Positions 34,296 through 44,433 of a stretch of 64,000 nt of DNA are shown here, piece by piece. Position numbers and translations under genes: made by a program. The stretch comes from JACCXG01 sp963785755. Lineage in GTDB: Bacteria; Acidobacteriota; Vicinamibacteria; Vicinamibacterales; 2-12-FULL-66-21. Numbering within the stretch: position 1 is the stretch's first letter; every line of letters begins with the position of its first letter. The stretch is taken from positions 62,001 through 126,000 of the forward strand of contig CAWAXG010000058.1 of the NCBI GenBank assembly GCA_963785755.1, read 5' to 3'. The notes under the pieces were generated by a model. It saw only the letters and a program-made list of their open reading frames with translations, was not told the DNA's origin and did not search any database.

Positions 34296-35212
34296 CGATT
34301 GGCTGACAAATCGATAGGTCGGATCGTCGGGAAACTTGCCGCGGGTTCAGCGGATCGAGTTGCGCCGTCGCCCACCGGGTCGCCGGTCGATCGTTCGGTG
34401 AGATGACGTATGACAAACGCGTCCCCCGGCGCAGCCGCACAGTCTTGTACCAGACATCGGTCCCGGACAAGTGCGACATGTAGTCTTCATATGGGGCCCC
34501 CCATCAACCGGACGTTTCGAGTGTCGTAGGTTTCACGCCAGAGAAACGTCACGTCAGCATCGCGATCGTTGCCGGCGATGTCCTCCACGAGGGGCCCCTT
34601 GCCGGCGACCTCCTGCCAGAACGCTTGAACCGCACCAGCACGCCCCGTTTTCACATCCTCGGCCAGTCGCTTCAAACGCGGACTCGAATAGTCCTCTCGA
34701 ACGGGCGGCTCCGGGCCCTGCATGCGAGCCGAAACCGACGCCGTTTCCAGCCGGAGTGTGTAGCGGCCGGCCGCCGTTCCGGTGACCGGAACGGGTTCCC
34801 CCGGGGCGACTTGGCCACCACCCTTGTCAAAGCGATCGAACGCCTTGATCCGCAGACGATGGACGCCAGCCGCAGGTGAGACGAATCCCAGACGCTCCGG
34901 ATCGCTGCCGGCCGTCTTCGAAGCGATAGGTCGTACCGAATGACCTGGCCGGTGTTGCCGACGATTTCGACAATGGCAGCCAATCCGGGCAACGTAAGTG
35001 GTGCCCGAAATCAAATCACCGGCACCGACCGTGAATCCGTACTCGTGAACCTCACCCGAACGGACGTCGCGTTCGATCGGGACACCGAAGGAGAGCGCGC
35101 GAGCCGGACCCGACGTGCCTCCGCCCGGTGACGGGGCCTGACCGGTGAGACCCTGGGCGGGCACGAACAACCAGATCGGCAGTAGGAACGCCAGATGGTG
35201 GACGAGCTTCAT
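34296..35212 (-). pseudogene. N-terminal part of the esterase gene, interrupted by frameshifts
   Basis: From the ATG at 35210-35212 (MKLVHHLAFLLPIW, a signal peptide) the protein has a pre-peptidase-like domain, then VTFLWRETYDTRNVRLMGG, the start of the Fes N-terminal domain. A GGGGGG run near 34490-34497 shifts the frame: one G fewer would give MGAPYEDYMSHL. The next part (YMSHLSGTDVWYKTVRLRRG and SYVISPNDRPATRW) is in a second frame. Near 34345 another shift leads to KFPDDPTYRFVSQSVLDMPG. Two compensating indels near 34925 and 34990 also break the pre-peptidase region. It belongs with the catalytic part at 33483-34295 as one original gene of about 570 residues, divergent from the sigma factor gene. 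Confidence 0.75.
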
Positions 35213-35246
35213 GAATGGTGAAACAACCGCCGGACCGAAACCGCAC

Positions 35247-35861
35247 ATGACGGAGGTAGAATCGGGCCCGGTGGCACCACCACAACCGGCCTGGCCCTCG
35301 ACGCTGACCCTGCTCACCAGGGCGCGCGAGGGCGATCGAGGTGCTCTCGACGAGCTGTTCGCGAGGTATCTTCCCAGCCTTAGGCGCTGGGCGCGCGGGC
35401 GCCTGCCGGCGTGGGCGCGAGATCTCGCCGATACGCAGGATCTCGTGCAGGACACGCTGCTCGAGACGTTCAAGCACGTCGACGGATTCGACCATCGGGG
35501 CCATGGCGCGCTGCAGGCGTACCTGCGCCAATCGATCCTCAACCGCATCCGGAACGAGCTGAAGCGAGCGGGCCGCAGGCCGGGCGCCACGGAACTGGAT
35601 CCGGAGCTGGCTGATTCGAATCAGTCGCCGCTCGAGGCGGCGATCGGCGCTGAAGCGATCGAACGCTACGATGCCGCGCTCGCACGGCTGTCGCAGGACG
35701 ATCGCGAGCTCGTCGTGGCTCGTGTGGAGTTGGATCTCAGCTACGCGGACGTGGCCGAGGCGACAGGACGACCCACGGCGAACGCCGCGCGCATGGCGAC
35801 CTCGCGGGCGCTGGTCCGGCTCGCGGAGGCGATGAAAGATGAACGACGACTGGCGCGCTGA
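35247..35861 (+). CDS. ECF-type RNA polymerase sigma factor
   Basis: The 204-residue protein starts at MTEVESGPVAPP (35247), 34 bp from the divergent esterase gene. Region 2 is visible as LTRAREGDRGALDELFARYL, RRWARGRLP and DLVQDTLLETFKHVDGF. Region 4 is visible as ALARLSQDDRELVVARVELDLSYADVAEATGRPTANAARM. This class of sigma factor in Acidobacteriota is often encoded directly before a Ser/Thr kinase gene, as here: the kinase reading frame begins at 35839 and overlaps by 23 bp. No classical anti-sigma factor was seen. The promoters it recognises are unknown. Confidence 0.88.
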   Translation: MTEVESGPVAPPQPAWPSTLTLLTRAREGDRGALDELFARYLPSLRRWARGRLPAWARDLADTQDLVQDTLLETFKHVDGFDHRGHGALQAYLRQSILNRIRNELKRAGRRPGATELDPELADSNQSPLEAAIGAEAIERYDAALARLSQDDRELVVARVELDLSYADVAEATGRPTANAARMATSRALVRLAEAMKDERRLAR

Positions 35862-38684
35862 CGTCGCCCAAGCGATTGCCGATCGCGCGGCCGTCGATTG
35901 GGACGCGCTGGAGGTGAACGCACCTGCATCGACGGACCCCGCGCTCGTCGACGAGTTGCGGGTGCTGGAGCAGGTGGCGCGCGTTCACAGCGGCGCCACG
36001 TGCTGACGCAGCTGAGGGTGTCGCGAGCCCGTCGCTTGGTGTCCTGCCGGCGCAATGGGGCCCCTTGGCCGTCCTCGAACACATCGGGCGAGGAACGTCC
36101 GGCGACGTCTATCGGGCACACGACCCTCGGCTCGATCGGACGGTCGCGCTGAAGATCCTGCGGCGCCAGCAGCCCGCCGAAGCCACCGCCGTCATCGCAG
36201 AGGCACGCCTGCTGGCTCGCGTCAGCCATCCGAATGTGGTGACCGTCTACGGTGCCGAGCGGATCGGCGGTCAGGTCGGCGTGTGGATGAGCCTCATCGA
36301 CGGCCCGACGCTCGAGGACGAGCTGCGCGCGAAAGGCCCGCTCGATCCGCTGACTGTCGCGGGCATCGGTCTGGACTTGTGCGGCGCGCTCGACGCCGTG
36401 CATCGCGCCGGCGTCGTGCACCACGATGTGAAGGCGCAGAACGTCATGCGCGCCGCCGATGGGCGCATCGTGCTCGCGGATTTCGGCGCCGGGAGCGACG
36501 CGTTGGAGCTCGGTACTGCCACTGCCGGCGATCTTGCTGGCACGCCGCTCTATCTGGCGCCGGAAGTACTGCGCGAAGCATCCGGCATCGCCGCAGAGCG
36601 ACATCTACAGCCTCGGCGTGGTGCTGTTCCATCTGCTCACCGGATCGTTCCCGCTCGTCGGCCGCACGATCGACGACTTGCGCCAGGCTCACGCCGCCGG
36701 CGAGCGCCGCCGGGTGCGGGAGGTGCGTCCGGATGTCCCTGCGCGCCTGTCGCGCATCGTCGATCGATGCCTGGCGCCCAATCCAGCCGATCGATTTCAG
36801 GACGCCGACGCCGTTGCCCAGGCGTTGCGAGGCGCCAGCGAACGCGCATGGACCGCGCGGCACGTGCTGACGACGGCCACGGTCGTGCTGACAGTCGTCG
36901 CTGGTTCGTTCGCGCTCTGGCGATACGGCCGAAGTCCCCTGCTGCCGCTGCCGGCCCGGCGTCCACGTCTGCCGACTCTGTCGCTGCGGAGGATCCTGAA
37001 TCGAGGCTCCGCGAGTGTTTCGGAAGATGGCCGTTACCTCCTCGGCGGGCCTTCGTCCAGGACCTGGCTTCGGGCGTGCAGCGGCGATGGCGTCCGGAGA
37101 GCGAAAACGGTGGGGCAGGGACTCGGGCCGGCGATGTCGCGGGATGGGACACAGATTGCTTACGAGTGGTGCACAGCTTTCCAGCAGTGCGAGCTGCGAG
37201 TCGGGCCGCTGAACTCCGGAAGCACGGGGGCATCGCGCCGGCTATTGCGTCGATCCAGATCCCGACGTTCGGCTGCGGCCGGCGGATTGGTCGCCGGATG
37301 GACAATCGATCCTCGTTGAGAGATCGCGTGCCGACGGCACTGGCCAGATCGGCATCGTCGCCGTGCAAGATGGATCTTTTCGCGGCTCTGGCGCCCATCG
37401 ACTGGCGGGGTTCGACGGCGTTCTTTTCACCCGACGGACGAACCTTCGCGTTCGACGTCCCTGCCAGCGACACGGAGTCGCAGCGAGACATCTTCGTCAT
37501 GCCCATTGATGGCAGCGATCGCATTCCGGCCGTCGTCGGCCCGGCGAATGACGTGTTGATGGGATGGTCGCCGGATGGCAACTATCTCCTGTTCGCGAGC
37601 AACAGGAGCGGCACGACGGATCTCTGGGCAGCGCCATTGTCGAACCGTGGGGCGCCTGGCATCCCGGAGCGGTTGAAGGCTGGTATCGGCAACGTCCGAT
37701 CCGTCGGAATGACAAACGCTGGTTCGCTGTATTTCAGGACGCCGGCCAACGAAGTCGACGTCGAGCTGGCCTCCATCGATTTGAGTTCAGGCAGACGCGT
37801 CGGCGCGCCGGCTCGACCACCCCAGTCGGTTCCCGGCACGAACCTCGAGCCGGCGTGGTCACCCGACGGCAAGCAGCTTGCCTACGTCTCTAAACGCGCT
37901 GGAGACGATCTCGCCGGAACCATCGCGATCTACACCGTCACGATGCGAGAACTTCGGGAGCTAGCGCCATTGAGACTGGCCTGGGCCCAGGGACTGAGCT
38001 GGGCGCCTGACGGTCGATCGCTGGCTTTGACGGCCGTGGATTTGAAGGGGCGTTGCGGTCTTTTTCGCGTGGATGTCAACACCGGCGACGTTTCGCCAAT
38101 TGCCTATCCAATACCTCTCACGTATCAGGGCCCGCATTGGTCGCCTGATGGGAAACGGCTCTACTTTCAACCGATTAACAACGAGGCCATTTACGAGTGG
38201 GACACGACCACGGGCCGTCAGCGAACGATCAGATCGGCAGAACTGGCGAAAAAGGGACCAATCAGCGTGTCCCCTGATGGACGATGGATTGCGTCCTACG
38301 AGCGTCCGTCGGACTTGCTCCAGGCCGTCGTGATCCGCGCTGTCGATGGCGGCGAATCCCGCGAGATTTTCCGCCTGCCAGACGGCGAACTCGACGTCAT
38401 TCCGATGCCGTGGACGCCGACAAGCGACGCCATCATCGTCCGAAAGTACGCCGAGCCACGTCAATCGATCCACTCGCGGCGGGGAGTTGTGGCTGATACC
38501 TCTTGACGGCAGCGGTCCGAGGAGGCTCGACCTCGATCTCAGCGCCGCGGTCCCTGGTCAGTTGGGAAAGATTCGTTTGAGCCCGGATGGCGAGCAGCTG
38601 GCGTACGTCGTCGGCAAGTCATACCAGACGGAAACCTGGGTGCTCGAGAATTTCCTGCCGAATCGTGCCGGTGCTCAGAAGTGA
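35839..38684 (+). pseudogene. Ser/Thr kinase with C-terminal TolB-like propeller, broken by frameshifts
   Basis: The start ATG at 35839 lies inside the sigma factor gene, and the first 55 residues (MNDDWRADVAQAIADRAA...) end at a stop at 36004. In another frame the sequence continues DAAEGVASPSLG, then LAVLEHIGRGTSGDVYRAHD, VALKIL, VVHHDVKAQNVM and LADFGAG, a kinase domain with HHD in place of HRD. Near 36590 the frame shifts again to DIYSLGVVLFHLLTGSFP. A membrane helix lies near 36890. The propeller units (for example SPDGRTFAFDVPAS, WSPDGNYLLFASN, WSPDGKRLYFQP) occupy about 37430-38506, and the end (ELWLIPLDGSGPRRLDLDL to NRAGAQK) is in a third frame to 38684. At least four indels are needed. 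It is probably the kinase partner of the sigma factor, now damaged or misassembled. Confidence 0.8.
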
Positions 38685-38849
38685 TGCTGACGCGTGAGAG
38701 CACCGCGGTGGCGAACCATTGGTTCCGCCGCTTGTGTCGCTCGTGAGCTTCCCCGGTCTGGAAACACCGTCACGAGCGCCATTGGTCGCGTCCGTGGGGA
38801 ACGAGCGCGGTCGATTGAGAGGACGTCGGATCTGGCCTCCGCGCCGTCC

Positions 38850-39278
38850 GTCACTCGGCCCGCAGGCGCGCACGATCGGATTCTGCTGAATGGCTGCGAC
38901 GGGCTGGCAGCGAGACCGCAGTGCCGCTGACCACGTAGCTCAGCACGCCGAGCCCGGCGGTGATGGCCAGCGGGATCGCGCGGGCTCACGCCATAGAGCA
39001 GGTGCGGCGAGGAACGGGCCGACGACCTCGACGCACGCGACGCCGGCAGGCGATGCCCGGACGATCGGCGCCGATTGCGCACCACACTGCCTAACGCGCC
39101 GCCCCTGGGCCAGAAGTGGCGCGCGAGTGTCTCGTTCACGATGACGGCGCGCGGCCCGGTTGCAGTCTCGCGCCCGTCGAACTCACGTCCTTCGATGACG
39201 TTGACGCCGAGCGCCTTGAAAATAGTCTCAGCTTCCAGATATTTGCGAAACATTTCGTGGCCTGGAGCAGTCTGATGC
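38850..39278 (-). pseudogene. ADOP permease remnant
   Basis: The right half reads YLEAETIFKALGVNVIEGRE and FDGRETATGPRAVIVNETLA then RHFWPRGG, the second periplasmic domain of an ADOP. The left half gives IPLAITAGLGVLSYVVSGTA and AIQQNPIV in shifting frames, the C-terminal membrane segment and tail. The first half of the gene and several internal parts are absent. It begins directly against the intact ADOP gene at 39282, from which it diverges. The rest of the gap 38685-38849 holds nothing recognised. Confidence 0.7.
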
Positions 39279-39281
39279 CTC

Positions 39282-41705
39282 ATGCTCCAGGACTTGCGCT
39301 TCACGCTTCGCCTCATCGCCAAAGATCGCTGGTTCTCGGCGGCCGCCGTCGTCGCCCTTGCGCTCGGCATCGGCATCAACGCCGTGGGCTTCAGCATCGT
39401 CAACGCCGCGTTTCTGCGCGGGCTGCCGTTCGATAACGCCGACCGGCTCTTCATGCTGACCTGGCAGGAACGGTTCAGGTCCCCGATATCACACCCGGAG
39501 TTACGCGACTTTCGGGAATCGAGCCGGACCTTCGAAGGCTTCGGCGCCTCACGCAACGGGACGATGAACATCAGCGATGCGCGGGCATTGCCGGAGCAGG
39601 CCCGAGGCACGTGGATCACGTCGAACGCCTTCGGCCTCATCGGTCAGCCGCCGCTGCTCGGGCGCGACTTCTCCTCGGCCGACGAGCAGAAGGGCGCCGA
39701 ACCCGTGGCCATCATCAGCTACGCTTTCTGGAAGAACCGCTATGGCGGCGATCCGAAGGTGCTGGGGACGCCCATTCGCATCAACGGCAGCCCGGCGACT
39801 ATCGTCGGCGTCATGGCGGAAGGGATGCGATTCCCCAACAACACCGAAGTCTGGGCGCCGGAAATTCCGGACGACGCACGGGAGAAGAGGGACGCGCGCG
39901 TGCTCGACGTCTTCGGATTGCTGCGCGCTGGTTCATCCCGGCAAGAAGCTCGGAGCGAGATGAATGGCATCGCCAAACGTCTCATTGCTGCCTACCCGCA
40001 GGACTACAAGAACATAGCCACGGTTCGTGTCGAGACATTCACCGAGCGATACGTCGGCGGCGCGGCCAAGACGATGTTCTGGGCCATGATGGGCGCCGTC
40101 GGCTTCATCCTGCTCATCGCTTGCGCGAACGTCGCCAATCTCCTGCTCTCGCGGTCGGCTTCCCGCGCGCGGGAGATCGGCGTGCGAACGGCGCTCGGCG
40201 CCACCCGCTGGCGCATCATCAGGCAACTTCTGCTCGAGAGCCTGGTCCTCGCCGTCATCGGCGGCAGCCTGGGCCTGTTCCTCACCTACACGGGAGTTGC
40301 CGCTTTCGATGCCGCCATCAGCGATCCTGGCAAGCCGTTCTGGATCGACTTCCGTGTCGACACCGTCGTGCTCGGCTACGTCGCGGGGATCTGTGTCGTC
40401 ACCGCCCTGCTTTTCGGGCTGGCGCCGGCACTGCACGTATCCAGGACGGGGAGCAACGAGGTCCTGAAGGAGGGTGGCCGCGGCACGGTGGGCAATCGAC
40501 GCGCGAGCTGGCTCAGCGGCACGATGGTCGTGATCGAGCTCGCGCTGACCGTCGTGCTTCTCGCCGGCGCCGGCCTGATGGTTCGGAGCTTCATGAACCT
40601 CGAGCGTGTTGAACTCGGGTTTCCGCCCGACGGCGTCGTGACGATGCGGCTGGAGCTGCCGAAGTCGAAATACGCGACGTCGGAGGCCAAGGCTGGTTTC
40701 TACGATCGTCTCACTCCCAGGCTCGCCGCTATCCCTGGTGTCGAGTCGGTCGCGGTAACCACGACAGTCCCGCCTTTCCGCGCTTTTGGCCGCGCCTTCG
40801 AGGTCGATGGCCGTGCTGCGGCGCAGAACGACGACGACCAGCTGCGATCGTCTGTCGTGACGATCAGTCCGCAGTTCTTCGACGTGCTGTCAGCGCCGTT
40901 GCACCGCGGCCGGGGCTTCAACGTCGCCGATGGCGCGCCAGGCTCGGAGAGCGTCATCGTCAACGAGCGGTTCGCCGCGCAGTTCTTTCCCGGAGAAGAT
41001 CCGATCGGGCGGCGGATCCGATTCATCAGGCGTGACGCGGCGGCAGGCTCGGCGGCTCCCGTGTGGAGAACGATTGTCGGCATCAGCCCGACGATTCGTC
41101 ACGCCGAGACACGACAAGTGGAAAGCGACGCCGTGATCTACGAGCCGCTGCGGCAGGATCCGCCACCGGCGGCGTCCTTGATCGTGCGCAGTCCGCTGCC
41201 GCCAGGATCGCTCGTGGATCCGCTTCGGCGCGCGGTCCAGGAGGTCGATGCGGATCAGCCGCTGTTCACCATCCAGACGCTCGTGCGGATGATGGACGAG
41301 GAGCGGTGGCCCTTCCGGCTCTTCGGTGCGACGTTCGGAATCTTCGGCATAGTCGCGCTGGTGTTGGCGTCACTTGGTCTCTACGCTGTGATGGCGTATG
41401 CGGTCACGCAACGCACACCCGAGATCGGAGTGCGGATGGCGCTTGGCGCGCAGCCACGTCAGATAAGGTGGATGGTGTTGCGGCTGGGGCTCGTGCAGGT
41501 CGCCATCGGACTGACGATTGGCGGCGCCGGCGCGGTCCTGCTCAGCCGGGTCATAGAGCGTGTGCTCGTCGGGCTCACGCCGAACGACCCGGTGACCTTC
41601 CTCTCGGTCACCGCCATCCTGACGACCGTTGCCGTCGTCGCCTGCCTCGTGCCGGCGTACCGCGCCACGCGCATCGATCCGCTGGCGGCGCTTCGCGAAG
41701 GCTGA
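39282..41705 (+). CDS. ADOP-type permease, intact
   Basis: The 807-residue protein starts MLQDLRFTLRLIAKDRW without the PadR-linked prefix. It has the first helix with ALALGIGINAVGFSIVNAAF, a MacB-like periplasmic domain (about residues 50-270), an FtsX block with LLIACANVANLLLSRSASRA, a second periplasmic domain with VIVNERFAAQFFPGEDPIGR, and a last FtsX block with AYAVTQRTPEIGVRMALGA and a C-terminus ATRIDPLAALREG. No partner ATPase is near. It converges with, and overlaps, the next ADOP gene. It is the only fully intact reading frame in the stretch 33.1-41.7 kb besides the sigma factor. Confidence 0.93.
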   Translation: MLQDLRFTLRLIAKDRWFSAAAVVALALGIGINAVGFSIVNAAFLRGLPFDNADRLFMLTWQERFRSPISHPELRDFRESSRTFEGFGASRNGTMNISDARALPEQARGTWITSNAFGLIGQPPLLGRDFSSADEQKGAEPVAIISYAFWKNRYGGDPKVLGTPIRINGSPATIVGVMAEGMRFPNNTEVWAPEIPDDAREKRDARVLDVFGLLRAGSSRQEARSEMNGIAKRLIAAYPQDYKNIATVRVETFTERYVGGAAKTMFWAMMGAVGFILLIACANVANLLLSRSASRAREIGVRTALGATRWRIIRQLLLESLVLAVIGGSLGLFLTYTGVAAFDAAISDPGKPFWIDFRVDTVVLGYVAGICVVTALLFGLAPALHVSRTGSNEVLKEGGRGTVGNRRASWLSGTMVVIELALTVVLLAGAGLMVRSFMNLERVELGFPPDGVVTMRLELPKSKYATSEAKAGFYDRLTPRLAAIPGVESVAVTTTVPPFRAFGRAFEVDGRAAAQNDDDQLRSSVVTISPQFFDVLSAPLHRGRGFNVADGAPGSESVIVNERFAAQFFPGEDPIGRRIRFIRRDAAAGSAAPVWRTIVGISPTIRHAETRQVESDAVIYEPLRQDPPPAASLIVRSPLPPGSLVDPLRRAVQEVDADQPLFTIQTLVRMMDEERWPFRLFGATFGIFGIVALVLASLGLYAVMAYAVTQRTPEIGVRMALGAQPRQIRWMVLRLGLVQVAIGLTIGGAGAVLLSRVIERVLVGLTPNDPVTFLSVTAILTTVAVVACLVPAYRATRIDPLAALREG

Positions 41706-44162
41706 TGCAAGGCTGCCTCTCACGAAGCGCCCGAACCGCGTCGATGCGCATGGCCCGCCGCGCGGGCAGGTAGCTCGCGGCAATGGCAACGGTGACGAGG
41801 AGGGTCGAGGCCGCGCCGAGCACGAGGGGATCCGCAGGCTCGATGCCGTAGAGCAGAGTATCGAGGAAGCGGAGCAGACCGAACGCTGCCGCCACTCCCA
41901 CCCCGATGCCGATCATCGTCCAGAGCAGCGATTGTCCGAGGATCATCCGCAGCACGTCGCCGCGTTGGGCGCCGAGCGCCATGCGCAGGCCGATCTCCGG
42001 CGTGCGGCGCACGACGGAGTAGCCGACAACGCCGGCGATGCCGACGGCGGCGAGGGTCAGCGCGAGCAGGCCGAATCCGCTCAGCAGCAGCATCGGGAAG
42101 CGCCGCGAGGACACCGACAGTGCCGATCATCGCCTTCCATCGTGCGAACGGCCGAGACCGGCTGGTTCGGCTCGATGATCGCGATCGCCTGCTTGATCGG
42201 ATTCACGAAGGTCGCTGGTGCAGACGAGGTCTTGACGATGACGCTCATGAACGGCCAGCCGGCCTGGTTGTACGGGCGAAGGAACCAGGGACCTGGCTCG
42301 TTGTCGAGGCCGGACTGGCGGACATTCTTGAAGACGCCAACCACCGTCAGCCACGGCCCATCGCTCGCGAAGAGCCCGATCTTGAATCGTTTGCCCACCG
42401 CCTCTTCATCCGCCCAGTAGCGTTTGGCCATGGCCTCGTTCATCAGCACGACGCCGGGCGCTTCGAGCGTGTCGCGCAACGTGAACTCGCGGCCGGAGGT
42501 CAGCGTCATGCCGAGTGTGCGCAGCACATGCGGGCACGCGACGCTGTAGGAGGCGCCGGGCTGGTTCTGCGGCCCTGGATCGGGACGCCCCTCTATTGCG
42601 ATGGCACGGCCGGCGTTGGCGCCGGACAACGGCAGATGCGCGATCGCGCTCGCCGAGAGCACGCCCGGTACGCTGCCGACCTGCCGATCCAGGGCTTCAC
42701 AGAATCGCGGGTTGTCGGGAGGACCGTAGTAGAGGTTCTCCTGCGGCAGGGACATCTGCAGCACGAGGACGTTGCTCGGGTCGAGTCCCGGATCCACACG
42801 GAGCAGTCGCGAGACGCTCAGCAGCATGACGCCGGCCCCGGCCAGCACCACGAGGGTGAGCGCGACTTCGGCAGCCACGAGTGCGTAGCGCAGTTTGCTC
42901 TTGCCGCCCGTCGCGCCCGGCGCGCCATCCTTCAAGGCGAGAGTGAGGTCCGTCCGGAACGACGCCAGCGCCGGCGCAAGACCGAACAGGATTCCACTGG
43001 CCACCGCGATCGCGGACGTGAAGGCCAGCACCGTGAGGTCGATCCCGATGCGATCCACGGGCCGCAGCGGCACCGCTCGCAGGTTGTTCGGGAGAATCGG
43101 CAACAGGGCGCTCGTGCCCCAGTACGCGAGCAGGACGCCACCGACGCCGCCGGCGCAGGCGAGCAGGACGCTTTCGGTGAGCAGCTGCCGGACGAGCCGG
43201 CGGCGGGCGGCACCGAGTGCACATCTGATCGAGAGCTCACGCGTGCGCGCCGCTGCGCGCGCGAGCATCAGGTTGGCCACGTTGACACAGGCGATGAGGA
43301 GGACGAATCCCACGACGCCCAGCATCGCGACGAGCGTTGGCCGCAATCGCGCCAGGCCGAACTCCGCCATCGGCACGATGCGCACCGTCTGGCCGCTGTT
43401 GTCGCTCGGATACGCCTCGGCGAGGGCGCGGCCGATCGTGTCCATCTCGCTGCGCGCTTCGCTGACGGACACTCCCGTCTTCAGCCGCCCGATCGCGATG
43501 AACGAGTTGGATCCGCGTTCCATGTCGCCCTTCGTCCAGCCCGCCGGTACCCAGAGCTGGCGGACGCCGCCTCCACCGAAGAGAAACCGGAAGGTCGGCG
43601 GCATGACGCCGACGACTGTGTACGATCGCGCGTCGATCTCAATCGTCCTGCCAACGATCCCGGGATCCGCGGCGTAGCGCCGCGTCCACAACGCGTGGCT
43701 GAGCACGACGACGCGATCGTTGCCCGGCGCCTCCTCATCCGTGACGAACGTCCGCCCCAGCAATGGCTGGACGCCGAGCACTGTGAAGAAGCTTGCGGTC
43801 ACCCGGACGCCGGACACCTGCTCGGGCTCGGCGCCGCCGGTCAGGTTGTAGCCCCGGCCGGCTGAATCGAAGAGGGCCAGGCTCTCGAAGCTCCGGCTGC
43901 GGTCGCGCCAGTCCCGGAAGTTCGGCAGCGAGACGATGTTGAACCGGTCGGGGTTGTTGACCGGGCCGCGCCAGAGCGTGGCGAGCCGATCCGCGTCAGG
44001 GAATGGCAGCGGCCGGAGCAGCGTGGCGTTCACGATCGAGAACATCGTGGTGTTCGCGCCGATTCCGAGCGCGAGCGTCAGCACGGCCACGCCGGTGAAT
44101 CCAGGACTGCGCCGCCACATCCGCAGCGTGTAGCGCACATCGCTGAGCAGGCTCTCGATCAT
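41608..44162 (-). CDS. ADOP-type permease, frameshifted near 42120
   Basis: The frame from the ATG at 44160-44162 (MIESLLSDVRYTLRMW) is ADOP-like up to PVSAVRTMEGDD near 42130. There the frame changes and the family sequence resumes as SSRRFPMLLLSGFGLLALTL, then RRTPEIGLRMALGAQRGD and ARRAMRIDAVRALRE. One indel therefore separates about 680 residues from the last membrane block. The C-terminal frame then runs about 30 residues past the usual end, to 41608, and overlaps the convergent ADOP gene by 98 bp. The N-terminal part shows TLALGIGANTTMFSIVNATL and ACVNVANLMLARAAARTREL. If the indel is real, the protein lacks its final membrane helices. Confidence 0.85.
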
Positions 44163-44203
44163 GTCAGGCTCCTTGCCGCACCACCGGGCCGTGCTTCAAC
44201 GCG

Positions 44204-44310
44204 CCGACGGCACGACACAAAGGCCACGGAGACCACCGGGATCACGACGCTAATTATTGTCATTCTCGTGGTCTTGCTGTGCCTTTGTGGTCTTGGTGTC
44301 GTGAGCCGTG
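44204..44310. repeat. Divergent CACGACGGCACGAAG-type repeat
   Basis: GACGGCACGACACAAAGGCC and GGTCTTGGTGTCGTGAGCC-type words form arms around a core with CGCTAATTATTGTCATTCTC. The words differ from the other copies (ACAAAGGCCACGGAGACC), so this is a related but distinct member. It lies in the 271 bp gap between the divergent genes at 44162 and 44434. Confidence 0.65.
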
Positions 44311-44433
44311 GCCGTGCTGATGGGCCCTGGCCCGCGCGCAGACCCAGCGGATTCAGCGCGGTTTGACGGAAGCGCGAATCACATGGTTTGCTGTGCCGGT
44401 CCTGGCACGTTGGACTAAAGCTGAGAGGTCCAG

